Shown: positions 24,955 through 32,914, numbered from the stretch's first letter. The stretch: 64,000 nt of DNA from Candidatus Ideonella esbjergensis (GCA_016710065.1 JADJLP010000004.1:1-64000); one strand, 5' to 3'. Translations and numbers: made by a program. The notes: generated by a model not told the origin, from the sequence alone.

Positions 24955-25683
24955 TTGGCCCACGCTGAGAACCATTTGATCGAACTGCTGCCGGGGGCAG
25001 AGCGCCAGCGCTTGCTGGCCCTGTGCGAGTCTGTGCACCTGAGCTTGTCCAGCGTGCTGTGCGAGGTGGGGCAGCCCATGCGGCACGCCTACTTTCCGGT
25101 GCATGGTTTCATCTCGCTCGTCACCCAGGTGGACGATCATCCAGGCTTGGAAGTGGGCATGGTGGGCCGTGAAGGCATGGTGGGCCTGGATTTGGCGCTG
25201 GGCGTGCTTGCGGCACCGCTGCGCACGCTGGTGCAGGGGGCCGGCATGGCCTGGCGCATCAGCAGCAGCGACTTTCAGCTGGCCCTGCCAGCCAGCCCCA
25301 TGCTGCAACGCGGGTTGAACCGCTACACCCATGTGCGCCTGGTGCAACTGGCCACCTTGTCGGCCTGCCTGCGCTATCACCAGATCGGCCCACGCCTGGC
25401 TCGCTGGCTGCTGATGAGCCAGGACCGCGCCCATGCCGACAGCTTCCACGTGACGCAAGAGTTTCTGGCCTACATGCTGGGCGTGCGCCGGGTGGGCATC
25501 ACGGTGGCCGCCGGGCAACTCCAACGGGCAGGGCTGATCCGCTACCACCGCGGTGAGCTGAGCGTGCTGGACCGCGCAGGACTGGAGGCCGCAGCCTGCA
25601 GTTGCTACCAGGCCGATTGCCTGGCCTACCAAGAGGCGCTGGGTTCAGACCCTGCCGTGCCCCTGGTCGCCATTCCCGCGTAG
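24955..25683 (+). CDS. Crp/Fnr-family transcriptional regulator, second of a tandem pair
   Basis: About 242 residues from TTG 24955, chosen because GGAAAG lies 6 bases upstream and the product then aligns with its neighbour's N-terminus. GTG 24916 would add 13 residues without a visible ribosome-binding site. It has the same architecture as the preceding gene: beta-roll with VLCEVGQPMRHAYFP, then HTH with VTQEFLAYMLGVRRVGITVA. The segment before the recognition helix (MLGVRR) is identical in both, so they may recognise the same palindrome. Likely a diverged tandem duplicate. Confidence 0.87.
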   Translation: MAHAENHLIELLPGAERQRLLALCESVHLSLSSVLCEVGQPMRHAYFPVHGFISLVTQVDDHPGLEVGMVGREGMVGLDLALGVLAAPLRTLVQGAGMAWRISSSDFQLALPASPMLQRGLNRYTHVRLVQLATLSACLRYHQIGPRLARWLLMSQDRAHADSFHVTQEFLAYMLGVRRVGITVAAGQLQRAGLIRYHRGELSVLDRAGLEAAACSCYQADCLAYQEALGSDPAVPLVAIPA

Positions 25684-25711
25684 GTCGGCCGTCATTCCCG
25701 CGCCTTTCTTC

Positions 25712-25781
25712 GTCATTCCCGCGCAGGCGGGAATCCATGCCTTCGGCCCAAGCCCTGGACTCCCGCCAGCGCGGGAATGAC
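25712..25781. repeat. REP doublet (REPIN-like)
   Basis: Two inverted copies of the GTCATTCCCGCGNAGGCGGGAAT family face each other over 70 bases. Additional single units lie at 25671-25711. It fills the gap after the second Crp/Fnr-type gene. Confidence 0.7.
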
Positions 25782-25782
25782 T

Positions 25783-25908
25783 TCACTTCTTCTGCTGCGG
25801 CTGGCGCGGCGCCACGGCCGGGATGGCCAGCGCCGGCACCGCAGGCTTCACGCCCGGCACCTGCTTGGGTTTCTTGGCTTCCTTGTTGCCTTTTTGGGTC
25901 TTGCTCAT
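25783..25908 (-). CDS. Small basic protein, 41 residues
   Basis: MSKTQKGNKEAKKPKQ start, then a Pro/Ala/Val-rich tail ending RQPQQKK. It is very rich in Lys and Gln. AAGGA lies at the right distance from ATG 25908. Similar short Lys-rich proteins are frequent in Burkholderiales and have no known function. It is divergent from fumC with the recurrent palindrome between them. Confidence 0.6.
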   Translation of the reverse strand: MSKTQKGNKEAKKPKQVPGVKPAVPALAIPAVAPRQPQQKK

Positions 25909-26021
25909 GGGGTGTCCTTGGTTCACGCAGGGCTGACGCAAACTTTGCGCCGCTGCCATCTTGGCGGTCGTTTGCCGGCCGGTCTGTGCGTTGGGCCACC
26001 TAGGAAGGTCAGGCCTGCAGC

Positions 26022-26035
26022 GTGCGACAACGCAC
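26022..26035. promoter_or_regulatory. Recurrent 5-4-5 palindrome (GTGCG-ACAA-CGCAC), candidate operator
   Basis: Perfect arms followed by AGAAC, 56 bases upstream of the fumC ATG and about 115 bases from the divergent small basic gene. A second, degenerate half-site (TCTGTGCG) lies at 25984-25990. Confidence 0.6.
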
Positions 26036-26090
26036 AGAACAAGGTCTTGCGGGCTGCGCACACTGGGTGCCACGCCAGCAGGAGCCGCCC

Positions 26091-27485
26091 ATGAACATTG
26101 CCACACGCACCGAGCACGACAGCCTTGGCCCCATTGCCGTGCCCGACGAGGCACTGTGGGGTGCGCAGACGGCGCGCAGCCTGCAGTACTTCGCCATCGG
26201 TGAGCAGCGCATGCCCTTGCCGCTGGTGCATGCCATGGCGCTGGTGAAGTGGGCGGCTGCGGGCGTGAACACCGATCTGGGTCTGCTGCCGCCCGCCATG
26301 GGCAAGGCCATTGCCGACGCGGCCTGGCGTGTGGCGCAGGGCGAGTTCGACGCCGAGTTCCCGCTTTCGGTCTGGCAGACCGGCTCGGGCACGCAGAGCC
26401 ACATGAACGTGAACGAGGTGGTGGCCACGCTGGCCAACCAGGCCCTGGCCAGGAGCGGGCCGGGGCAGCCCACTGTGAGCCCGCATGACCACGTGAATCT
26501 GGGCCAATCGTCGAACGACGTTTTCCCTGCGGCCATGCACATCGCCGTGGCCTTGCAGGCGCGCAAGGCCCTGATGCCTGCGCTGTACGCGCTGCGCGAA
26601 GCCCTGGCTGCCAAAGGGCGGGCCTGGGCCGGTGTGGTGAAGACCGGCCGCACCCATTTGCAGGACGCCACGCCGGTGACGCTGGGCCAGGAGTTTGGTG
26701 GCTACGCGGCCCAGCTCGACCTGTGCTGGGCCAGCCTGCTGCAGGCCCTGGTGGGCGTGAACGCGCTGGCCATCGGCGGCACGGCGGTGGGCACGGGCCT
26801 CAACACCCACCCGCAGTTTGGTGCCCGGGTGGCCGCCACGCTGGCGCAGCGCCTGGATCTGCCGCTGCACCAGGCCGACAACCTGTTTGCCGCCATGGCC
26901 GGGCACGAGGCCCTGGTGGCCTTGCACAGCGCGCTGAAGATGCTGGCCGTGGCGCTGACCAAGATTGCCAACGACATCCGCCTGATGGGCAGCGGGCCGC
27001 GCGCCGGGCTGGGGGAGTTGCAGTTGCCCGAGAACGAGCCGGGCAGCTCCATCATGCCGGGCAAGGTCAACCCCACGCAGGTGGAGGCGCTGTGCATGGT
27101 GTGCGCGCAGGTGATGGGCCACGACGTGGCCATCACCTTTGCGGCCAGCCTGGGGCAGTTTGAGCTCAATGTGTACAAGCCGCTGATGGCGCTGAACACG
27201 CTGGACAGCCTGCATTTGCTGGCCGACGCCATGCGCAGCTTTGCGCAGCACTGTGTGTCAGGCTTGACGGTGAACGCGGCGCGCGTTGACGAGTTGCTGC
27301 ACCGCTCGCTGATGCTGGTGACAGCCCTCACGCCGCACATCGGCTATGCGGGTGCCGCAGCAGTGGCCCAGCATGCGCAGGCCAGTGGCAGCACGCTGCG
27401 CGAAGCGGCCCTGGCGTTGGGGGCGGTCAGCGCCCAGCAGTTTGACGCCTGGGTGCAGCCCCAACAGATGCTGGGGCCGAGTTAG
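26091..27485 (+). CDS. fumC: Class II fumarate hydratase
   Basis: 464 residues. It catalyses reversible hydration of fumarate to L-malate in the citric acid cycle; the iron-independent homotetramer works under oxidative or iron-limiting conditions. Signatures: TGSGTQSHMNVNEV (about 97-110), HDHVNLGQSSNDVFPAA (about 128-145) and the superfamily loop GSSIMPGKVNPTQ near 318-330. AGGAG precedes ATG 26091. The palindrome upstream suggests that it belongs to the same stress regulon as its neighbours, matching the known stress use of class II fumarase. Confidence 0.95.
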   Translation: MNIATRTEHDSLGPIAVPDEALWGAQTARSLQYFAIGEQRMPLPLVHAMALVKWAAAGVNTDLGLLPPAMGKAIADAAWRVAQGEFDAEFPLSVWQTGSGTQSHMNVNEVVATLANQALARSGPGQPTVSPHDHVNLGQSSNDVFPAAMHIAVALQARKALMPALYALREALAAKGRAWAGVVKTGRTHLQDATPVTLGQEFGGYAAQLDLCWASLLQALVGVNALAIGGTAVGTGLNTHPQFGARVAATLAQRLDLPLHQADNLFAAMAGHEALVALHSALKMLAVALTKIANDIRLMGSGPRAGLGELQLPENEPGSSIMPGKVNPTQVEALCMVCAQVMGHDVAITFAASLGQFELNVYKPLMALNTLDSLHLLADAMRSFAQHCVSGLTVNAARVDELLHRSLMLVTALTPHIGYAGAAAVAQHAQASGSTLREAALALGAVSAQQFDAWVQPQQMLGPS

Positions 27486-27563
27486 GGCAACGCTGAACAC
27501 TTCGCCGCGAGGCCCAGCGTCTGTTCACGGCGCGCATAGCAGCCGGCCATGGTGACCACATTG

Positions 27564-27900
27564 CCGTCATTCCCGCACCCTCGCCTCGTCATTCCCGCGA
27601 AGGCGGGAATCCATGACTTTGGCTTGCGGTGCGCCCGCGCCAGGCGGCCAGCCGGCGCGGGCTCATGCTGTGGCGGTCGGCGCTGCGCACCGACTCCCTT
27701 GCAGTGCTCTCGTTCGGGGCGTGCCGCACAACTCGTTTCGCTCGCCTTGCTCGCTGCACTCAAGCAAGATGCGGCAAGCATGACCACGAAGCGTGCTGCG
27801 CACGCCGCTGCGGTCAAAAGCAGCGGTCTGCCCACCCAGCCCTTTCCCGCACCGTACGGTCAATCGAAAACATGGATTCCCGCCTTCGCGGGAATGACGA
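27564..27900. repeat. Composite repeat bounded by perfect 28-bp inverted REP ends
   Basis: 27588-27615 and 27871-27898 are exact reverse complements of the GTCATTCCCGCG type, enclosing 255 bases. The interior (27616-27790) is homologous to 13038-13210. The layout is that of an oversized REPIN or a small non-autonomous element. No target duplication is evident. It occupies most of the 522-base gap between fumC and the OmpA-family gene; no real gene is seen in it. Confidence 0.75.
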
Positions 27901-28007
27901 AAGCGCCCCTCGCGGCCGGCCGCTTTGCGCCGATCTGCGACACAGAACCCTGTCCATCACGCCGTGACCTTTGAAACGCAATGCCGTGTCAGGCCTTGCC
28001 GCTGCAA

Positions 28008-28982
28008 TCAGCGCGGCGCGACGCTGCCGTTTTCGTCCGACAGCACCACTTCCACGCGCCGGTTCATCTGGCGCCCGCTGGCGCTTTCATTGCCCGCCAC
28101 CGGAAACCGCTCGCCATAGGCCTGCGTGGCGATGCGGTCCATGCCCACGCCCATGCCCGCCAGCGCGCTGCGCACGGCCTCGGCCCGGCGGCCTGAGAGC
28201 TCCTGGTTCTGGCCCTCACCACCCACGCTGTCGGTGTAGCCCTCGATCATGGCCTTGCGCGACGGGTAGGCCTTCATGAAGACGCTGAGCTGCTCCACGC
28301 TGCGCAATCCACCCGACTTGAGCTCGGACTTGCCGGTGTCGAACAGCACGTCGCCCAGCGTCACCACCATGCCGCGGTCGGTCTTCTTGGCGTTCAGATC
28401 GCGCAGCTGGGTTTGCAGCTCGGCGTTGCGGCGCTCGGCGTCGCCGGCTTGCTGCTGAGAGGCGGCCGCCTGCTGTTGTGACAGGGCGGCCTGCTGCTGG
28501 GATGCCTCGGACTGGCGCTGCGACGCCACCGCCTGGCGCTGGGCCGCTTCAGACTGGCGCTGCGCGCTCTGGGCATCGCGTTGCGCCACGCCGGCGGCCT
28601 GGGTGGCGTTGTCGGCCTCTTGGGTTCGGGCGGCCAGGCGAATCTTGTCGCGCTCTGAGCTGGCTTGCGCCACACTGGCTTCGGCCGCCTTGCGGCCTAT
28701 GGCTTCTTGGGCGAGGGCCGAGCGCTGCGTGGCCAGGTAGGCCAGGTGGTTCACGGCCGGCGTGTCGTTGTTGCGGCTGAAGGCGGCTTCGGCGCGGGCC
28801 AGTGCGTCGCCCGCTTGGCGCAACTCGGCACCTGCGTAGGTTTGCGATTGCGGTTGGGCCTGCACGCTGCGGTAGTCGCTGCGGGCCTGGTCGAGCATGG
28901 CGTTGTTGGCAGGCGTGCTGCTGCAGGCCGCGATGGCGGCGACAGCGAGCAGGGTGAAGTGGCGAATGGTGGGGTGGCTCAT
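28008..28982 (-). CDS. DUF4398/OmpA-family peptidoglycan-binding lipoprotein
   Basis: 324 residues, with a lipoprotein signal and lipobox AIAAC (about residue 20). DUF4398-like helices (25-110) are followed by a long Gln/Ala/Ser coiled coil with heptad-like AAxSQxQxEA repeats (110-200). The OmpA C-terminal domain (about 205-315) carries the diaminopimelate-binding pattern IEGYTDSVGGEGQNQELSGRRAEAV. It probably links the outer membrane to peptidoglycan. It lies 16 bases downstream of the smaller DUF4398 gene in the same operon. Confidence 0.9.
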   Translation of the reverse strand: MSHPTIRHFTLLAVAAIAACSSTPANNAMLDQARSDYRSVQAQPQSQTYAGAELRQAGDALARAEAAFSRNNDTPAVNHLAYLATQRSALAQEAIGRKAAEASVAQASSERDKIRLAARTQEADNATQAAGVAQRDAQSAQRQSEAAQRQAVASQRQSEASQQQAALSQQQAAASQQQAGDAERRNAELQTQLRDLNAKKTDRGMVVTLGDVLFDTGKSELKSGGLRSVEQLSVFMKAYPSRKAMIEGYTDSVGGEGQNQELSGRRAEAVRSALAGMGVGMDRIATQAYGERFPVAGNESASGRQMNRRVEVVLSDENGSVAPR

Positions 28983-28998
28983 GGTCTGCTCCAGGGGG

Positions 28999-29370
28999 TT
29001 ACTTGGGCTTGCGGCTCATTTCTTCGCGCAGTGCACGGCTGGCTTCGTCCAGGGCGTCGGCCGATTTGCGCGCCTTGGCCGTTTCGGTCTTGGACTCGGC
29101 CAGTTGCGCATCCAGCTGCGCCTGCTGGGCCAAGTCCAGCGCGGCGTCGTTGTTCTTGGAGGCCAGGGCCAGGTTGGCGCGCACCATCTTTTCGCGGGCG
29201 ATGCCCATTTCGCGCGGGGCGTATTCCGCGCTGCCGGCCGCCACGGCGTGGGCCAGGGCGGCGTTGCTCACGGCCATCTGGTTGGTGGGTGGCGGCGTGC
29301 TGGTGGCGCAGGCGCCCAGCAGAACCAGCGCTGCCGCAGCGGCGGCGTTCAGCATCAGGGTATGGGTCAT
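28999..29370 (-). CDS. DUF4398 lipoprotein
   Basis: 123 residues. The signal ends in lipobox LLGAC (about residue 21). The rest is a predicted helical hairpin: MAVSNAALAHAVAAG ... KMVRANLALASKNNDAALDLAQQAQLDAQLAESKTETAKA. It is the first gene of a two-gene operon with the OmpA-type lipoprotein, which shares the DUF4398 region. ATG 29370 is chosen so that the signal peptide is N-terminal; the longer frame has no support. Confidence 0.85.
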   Translation of the reverse strand: MTHTLMLNAAAAAALVLLGACATSTPPPTNQMAVSNAALAHAVAAGSAEYAPREMGIAREKMVRANLALASKNNDAALDLAQQAQLDAQLAESKTETAKARKSADALDEASRALREEMSRKPK

Positions 29371-29486
29371 GGAAATCCTCAACGATGTCTTGGGCCTGGG
29401 CCCGCGCGGACCCGCGGGGTTGCGGGGCCATGCTGCACCGGCGTTGAACTCGTGCTGCATGGTGGAGCGCTGGTGCCGCCCGGTCT

Positions 29487-29500
29487 GTGCGGCCGCGAAC
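29487..29500. promoter_or_regulatory. Recurrent 5-4-5 palindrome (GTGCG-GCCG-CGAAC), candidate operator
   Basis: Preceded by GGTCT, as at 25986 and 31657. It lies in the gap between the divergent DUF4398 operon and the metallopeptidase-like gene. There is no good hexamer at the standard spacing on either strand. Confidence 0.5.
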
Positions 29501-29667
29501 ACAAAGCTTGCTGTCAAACCCAGGCCTTGGTGGTTTTGCAAGCCGCGAAGTGCGCCACCGGGGCCACGTTTTACCGGCTTTGGCGTGCCGCGCCCACCCT
29601 TAGCCTGCAGGCAGCGTGGCGGCGGCTGCGCTTTTCCCTCGGGGTCGCATCAAGCAGAGGTGATGAC

Positions 29668-30366
29668 ATGGTCAAGTGGCTGTTGAGCGCGGTGGTGGCG
29701 GCATGGCACCTGGCGGGCATGGGGGCGCTGGCCTCTGAGCTGACCCCGACGGAGCGTGCCTGGCTGGACGCCGCACTGCCGGTGCTGAGCTTTGCCCAGG
29801 AGCAGGCGCTGCCGCTGGACATCATCGTGCAGCCACAGCCCACGCCCGGCGAAACGCCGCTGGGCATGGCCTTTGTGTCGGGCCGCTGCAAGCTGGTGCT
29901 TTCCATGCGGGGCAACCCCGAGGCCCAGGCCACGCTGGACCGCATCGAGCACGGCCTGCGGGGCCCTGTGGTGGAGGCCATTGCCGCCCACGAACTGGCG
30001 CACTGCTGGCGCCATCTGCAGAACCATTGGGGCACCCTGCCTGGCAGCGTGAAAGTGAGCAGCCATCTGGACCAGGTGCCGGCCGATGTGGCCGATATCC
30101 TGAGGGACATGTGGCGCACCCGCCGCGAAGAGGGCTATGCCGATCTGGTGGGCCTGGCCTGGACCCAGCAGCACCACCCCGAGCTCTACGCCCAGGTGCA
30201 TGCGTGGAACGTGCAGCTGCGTGCCGAGCAGGTGCTTGACACCGGGCCGCACGACACGCGGGTGTGGGTACGGCTGGCCTCGGACATGGGCCGGTTCACC
30301 GCAGCCGACTCGATGTTCGAGCGCGTGGGGCCGCTGTGGCTGGCGGGCCTGCTGGCCGACCGCTGA
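29668..30366 (+). CDS. Exported HExxH putative metallopeptidase
   Basis: 232 residues with a probable signal peptide (1-22, ending GALASE). A zinc-binding HELAH motif lies at residues 108-112 in IAAHELAHCWRH. A later conserved-looking acidic helix (TRREEGYADLVGLAW, about 151-165) could supply the third zinc ligand, a glutamate of gluzincin type. No substrate can be inferred. GAGGTG lies before the ATG. The family is not recognised beyond the motif. Confidence 0.75.
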   Translation: MVKWLLSAVVAAWHLAGMGALASELTPTERAWLDAALPVLSFAQEQALPLDIIVQPQPTPGETPLGMAFVSGRCKLVLSMRGNPEAQATLDRIEHGLRGPVVEAIAAHELAHCWRHLQNHWGTLPGSVKVSSHLDQVPADVADILRDMWRTRREEGYADLVGLAWTQQHHPELYAQVHAWNVQLRAEQVLDTGPHDTRVWVRLASDMGRFTAADSMFERVGPLWLAGLLADR

Positions 30367-30411
30367 GCTCGGCGCCCGCCGCCAGGAAGGGCCAGTGTTC
30401 GGCCGAAGGTT

Positions 30412-30822
30412 CTACTTGCCGCTGGAGAGGCTTTCAGATGTTGTGCCGTCGAAGTGCTCGGTGTCGGCGTCGGCGTCTGCCCGCGTGTGGTGAACCACGC
30501 CGTCGCGGTGGTTGGGCGGCGCGTAGAGGGTGTAGAGCTTCAGAGGCTCGGTGCCGGTGTTGATGATGTTGTGCCTGGCACCGGCGGGTACAACCACGGC
30601 AAACCCGGCCTGTATGGCGGTGCGAACGCCATCGAGCACCAGATCGCCACGGCCCGCTTCTACCCGGAAGAACTGGTCGAGTGTGTGGACTTCAGCGCCA
30701 ATGTCCTCCTGAGGCTTCAGCGCCATGACAACCAGCTGGCAGGCTCGCGCGGTGTAAAGCACGCGGCGGAAGTCGTCATTGCGGGTGGCGATGGCCTCGA
30801 TGTCTTGCACGTAACCCTTCAT
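30412..30822 (-). CDS. Small cupin-domain protein
   Basis: 136 residues. A single cupin barrel shows HTLDQFFRVEAGRGDLVLDG and PAGARHNIINTG (about 46-95), with His residues in both motifs and thus a probable metal site. An acidic, Asp-rich tail follows. No enzymatic role can be assigned. It is the third gene of a leftward operon with PRC-barrel and CsbD genes. Confidence 0.8.
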   Translation of the reverse strand: MKGYVQDIEAIATRNDDFRRVLYTARACQLVVMALKPQEDIGAEVHTLDQFFRVEAGRGDLVLDGVRTAIQAGFAVVVPAGARHNIINTGTEPLKLYTLYAPPNHRDGVVHHTRADADADTEHFDGTTSESLSSGK

Positions 30823-30901
30823 CTTTGCTCCTTTCGTTGCCGAGAGTCACCCCCGACAGGGGGGCCGACCAGGCGCTTTGAAGGCCAGGTCGGGACCATG
30901 C

Positions 30902-31084
30902 TCAACGGTGGGTGGCGTCTCTCACAACTTCCTTGACGTCACCAACCACCTTCTGTGCCTGGCCATCCACTTGCTTGCGGATGCCCTTGAGCTGCTGCTC
31001 GGTGCTGCCCACCACCTTGCCGGTGGTCTCCTGCACCTTGCCAGCTGCCTTCTTGAGCGTTCCCTTGACTTGGTCCTTGTTCAT
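30902..31084 (-). CDS. CsbD-family stress protein
   Basis: 60 residues with the typical CsbD opening MNKDQVKGTLKKAAGKVQE and repeated Gly-Lys-Val helices. CsbD/YjbJ proteins are small, abundant, general-stress proteins of unknown mechanism. It lies 31 bases downstream of the PRC-barrel gene, and the pair is a common stress-response arrangement. The gene continues the pattern of stationary or envelope-stress genes attached to the recurrent palindrome. Confidence 0.88.
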   Translation of the reverse strand: MNKDQVKGTLKKAAGKVQETTGKVVGSTEQQLKGIRKQVDGQAQKVVGDVKEVVRDATHR

Positions 31085-31115
31085 ACATTCACCTTGGTTT
31101 GGGTTTCGGTAGGGG

Positions 31116-31526
31116 TCATTCGCCGACGTAGGGCGTGCCGTAGAACTTGTGCACGCCGCTCGCCCAGGTTTTGTCTGACATGGACGGCCAATGGTCCTTG
31201 TCGAAGCCGGGGGCGTCCTTCAGCGTGGTCTTCAGGGCGTTCAGCGTGAAGCGCTTGTTCACTGTGTCCAGCTTCAAGGCCGCCCAAGGAACGGCGAAGA
31301 GCTTGTCGCCCAGGCCCAGCAGGCCGCCGAAAGACAGCACGGCGTAGGCCACCTTCCCCGAAGCCATGTCGAGCATGAATTCCTTGATGTCGCCCAGGTC
31401 TTCGCCGTCCTTGTTGTAGACGTCGTTGCCCAGGAGTGTGTTGGCGCCCATCAGCGCAGGGCCTGGCCCAGCAACGCCGTTGGCATACATGCCGAAGTTG
31501 TCGCGAGTGATGTAGTTCGTTTCCAT
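31116..31526 (-). CDS. PRC-barrel domain protein
   Basis: 136 residues. A PRC-barrel beta domain (about 25-90) has LLGNDVYNKDGEDLGDIKEFMLD and AVLSFGGLLGLGDKLFAVPW. The C-terminal tail (LKDAPGFDKDHWPSMSDKTW) is typical of the bacterial PRC proteins found with CsbD. It is soluble and probably cytoplasmic. It is the first gene of the PRC-CsbD-cupin operon; two recurrent palindromes lie upstream, the nearer with a correctly spaced CTATGG hexamer on this strand. Confidence 0.88.
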   Translation of the reverse strand: METNYITRDNFGMYANGVAGPGPALMGANTLLGNDVYNKDGEDLGDIKEFMLDMASGKVAYAVLSFGGLLGLGDKLFAVPWAALKLDTVNKRFTLNALKTTLKDAPGFDKDHWPSMSDKTWASGVHKFYGTPYVGE

Positions 31527-31656
31527 GCGCAGTCCTTGGATCAAGGTGGAGGATGCAACCGGGGCAGCGCACTGCTTGCGCACGCCCCGATCGGTGGGGC
31601 ACAGCGAAGAATTCCGCTGGCCAAGGTGACCATAGGCAGTTGGCGGTGCGCGGTCT

Positions 31657-31670
31657 GTGCGCAACCCAAC
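31657..31670. promoter_or_regulatory. Recurrent 5-4-5 palindrome (GTGCG-CAAC-CCAAC), candidate operator for the PRC operon
   Basis: Preceded by GGTCT; the right arm has two mismatches. On the minus strand CTATGG begins 28.5 bases from the centre (31635 reading leftward), the spacing seen at 10414 and 31693. Confidence 0.5.
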
Positions 31671-31692
31671 GGATGGGTGTGTGGGCCGCTGT

Positions 31693-31706
31693 GTGCGGCA
31701 CCGCAC
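31693..31706. promoter_or_regulatory. Recurrent 5-4-5 palindrome (GTGCG-GCAC-CGCAC), candidate operator for the rightward gene
   Basis: Perfect arms. On the plus strand CTATGG begins 28.5 bases from the centre (31728), the mirror image of the neighbouring site. The two copies therefore seem to serve the two divergent transcripts separately. Confidence 0.6.
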
Positions 31707-31764
31707 GGAGCGGTGGCAGGCGAGACGCTATGGTGGCAAAGCCAAGCCACTCCGAAAGCCAGCG

Positions 31765-32013
31765 GTGCCCAGCTTTGACGTGTTTGCAGCCACCCCCGAC
31801 GGCCAACAGGTCGCGCTCCGCGACTCCTTTGGCCGGGTTCACGTGGCACGCGCCACAGAGCGAACCCCGCAGGTGGGAACGGTGCTTGAAGGAGGCCCCA
31901 TGGATCGCGGTTTTCAGCTGCTGCAGTGCGGCCGCACCGGACAGCTCTACCGGTTCATCGTTGAAGATCTGGATGCTGGTACGACCGTGACGGCTTGGTG
32001 TCCGCGTGAGTAG
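31765..32013 (+). CDS. Small hypothetical protein
   Basis: About 82 residues from GTG 31765: PSFDVFAATPDGQQVALRDS at the start and LYRFIVEDLDAGTTVTAWCPRE at the end, a predicted small beta-rich fold. It has no signal peptide or recognised domain. A promoter-like CTATGG hexamer and a palindrome are correctly placed upstream. The start is uncertain, and an overlapping frame (31553-31990) is less likely by composition. Confidence 0.5.
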   Translation: MPSFDVFAATPDGQQVALRDSFGRVHVARATERTPQVGTVLEGGPMDRGFQLLQCGRTGQLYRFIVEDLDAGTTVTAWCPRE

Positions 32014-32087
32014 CAGGTGGGCGTGCCAGCCGACGCCCCTGAGTGAGCCGATGAGGCTTCAACCCGCAGCTGCCTTGAAAGGCAACG

Positions 32088-32345
32088 GTGTCAAGCCATA
32101 ACGAACAAGCCGCCACGTCCATCGCCCTGCTGCGCGCCATCGCCACGCGTGCAGACAACGAGCGCATCGCCGAACTGACCCACCTGGAGCGGGCGTTTGC
32201 CATGACCCTGGAGGGTCGGCGCCTGCTGGAGTGCGTGCAGCTGGGAGGCGCCGAATTTCGCCTTTCCATCGCAGCATGCAAGATGCTGGCCGATGAGAAC
32301 CAGGCCGTGCTGCACAGCACAGACTCCCAGGGAGAGGCGTCCTGA
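32088..32345 (+). CDS. Small hypothetical protein
   Basis: 85 residues from GTG 32088 with AAAGG upstream. Helical, mixed charge: LLRAIATRADNERIAELTHLERAF and a Cys-containing AACKMLADENQAVL. Not recognised. It follows the gene ending at 32013 by 74 bases and may be co-transcribed. It is convergent with folA. Confidence 0.5.
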   Translation: MSSHNEQAATSIALLRAIATRADNERIAELTHLERAFAMTLEGRRLLECVQLGGAEFRLSIAACKMLADENQAVLHSTDSQGEAS

Positions 32346-32391
32346 AGCCCAACCCCACCACAGCCAGCGGCGCTGGTGCTTCTGCTCTGGC

Positions 32392-32907
32392 TCAGAGCTT
32401 CGGCGCCAGGCGCTGGTAGGTGACGAACGAGAACTCGAAATCGTTGGGCGCGGCAGCATGGTGATGCTCGCGCGAGGTCTCGACAAAGGCGGCGCGGTCC
32501 CAGGCAGGAAAGTGTGTGTCGCCGTCAAACTCGCGCTCGACTTCGGTGAGCATGAGCTGGTCGGCGCGGTCCATGGCGGCAGCGTAGATTTGCGCGCCAC
32601 CGATCACGAACACCTTGGGTGCATCGGCCACGCATGCCAGCGCGGAAGGCAGATCGGCCACCACCTCGGCGCCTGCGGCGGCAAAGCTAGCCTGGCGGCT
32701 GAGCACGATGTTGCGCCGGCCCGGCAGCGGCCGAAAGAGCGGCGGCAGCGAATCCCAGGTCTTGCGCCCCATGATCACGGGGCAGCCCTGGGTCTGGCGG
32801 CGGAAGTAGGCCAGGTCTTCGGGCAGATGCCAGAGCAACTGGTTGTCGCGGCCGATCACGCCATTGCGCGCCACACCGGCGATCAGGATCAACTGGGGCT
32901 GGCTCAT
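32392..32907 (-). CDS. folA: Dihydrofolate reductase
   Basis: 171 residues. It reduces dihydrofolate to tetrahydrofolate with NADPH and so recycles the product of thymidylate synthase encoded just upstream. Motifs: GVIGRDNQLLWHLPEDLAYF with catalytic Asp31, VIMGRKTWDSL, and the NADPH-binding FVIGGAQIYAAAM. ATG 32907 gives the normal N-terminus. The thyA stop is 7 bases upstream, a classical thyA-folA pair. Confidence 0.97.
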   Translation of the reverse strand: MSQPQLILIAGVARNGVIGRDNQLLWHLPEDLAYFRRQTQGCPVIMGRKTWDSLPPLFRPLPGRRNIVLSRQASFAAAGAEVVADLPSALACVADAPKVFVIGGAQIYAAAMDRADQLMLTEVEREFDGDTHFPAWDRAAFVETSREHHHAAAPNDFEFSFVTYQRLAPKL

Positions 32908-32914
32908 GCGGCGC

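Noticed and set aside
25986..25999. TCTGTGCG-TTGG-GCCAC as a full operator copy
   Set aside because: Only the left arm matches; the right arm has several mismatches. Kept only as a possible half-site beside the good copy at 26022.
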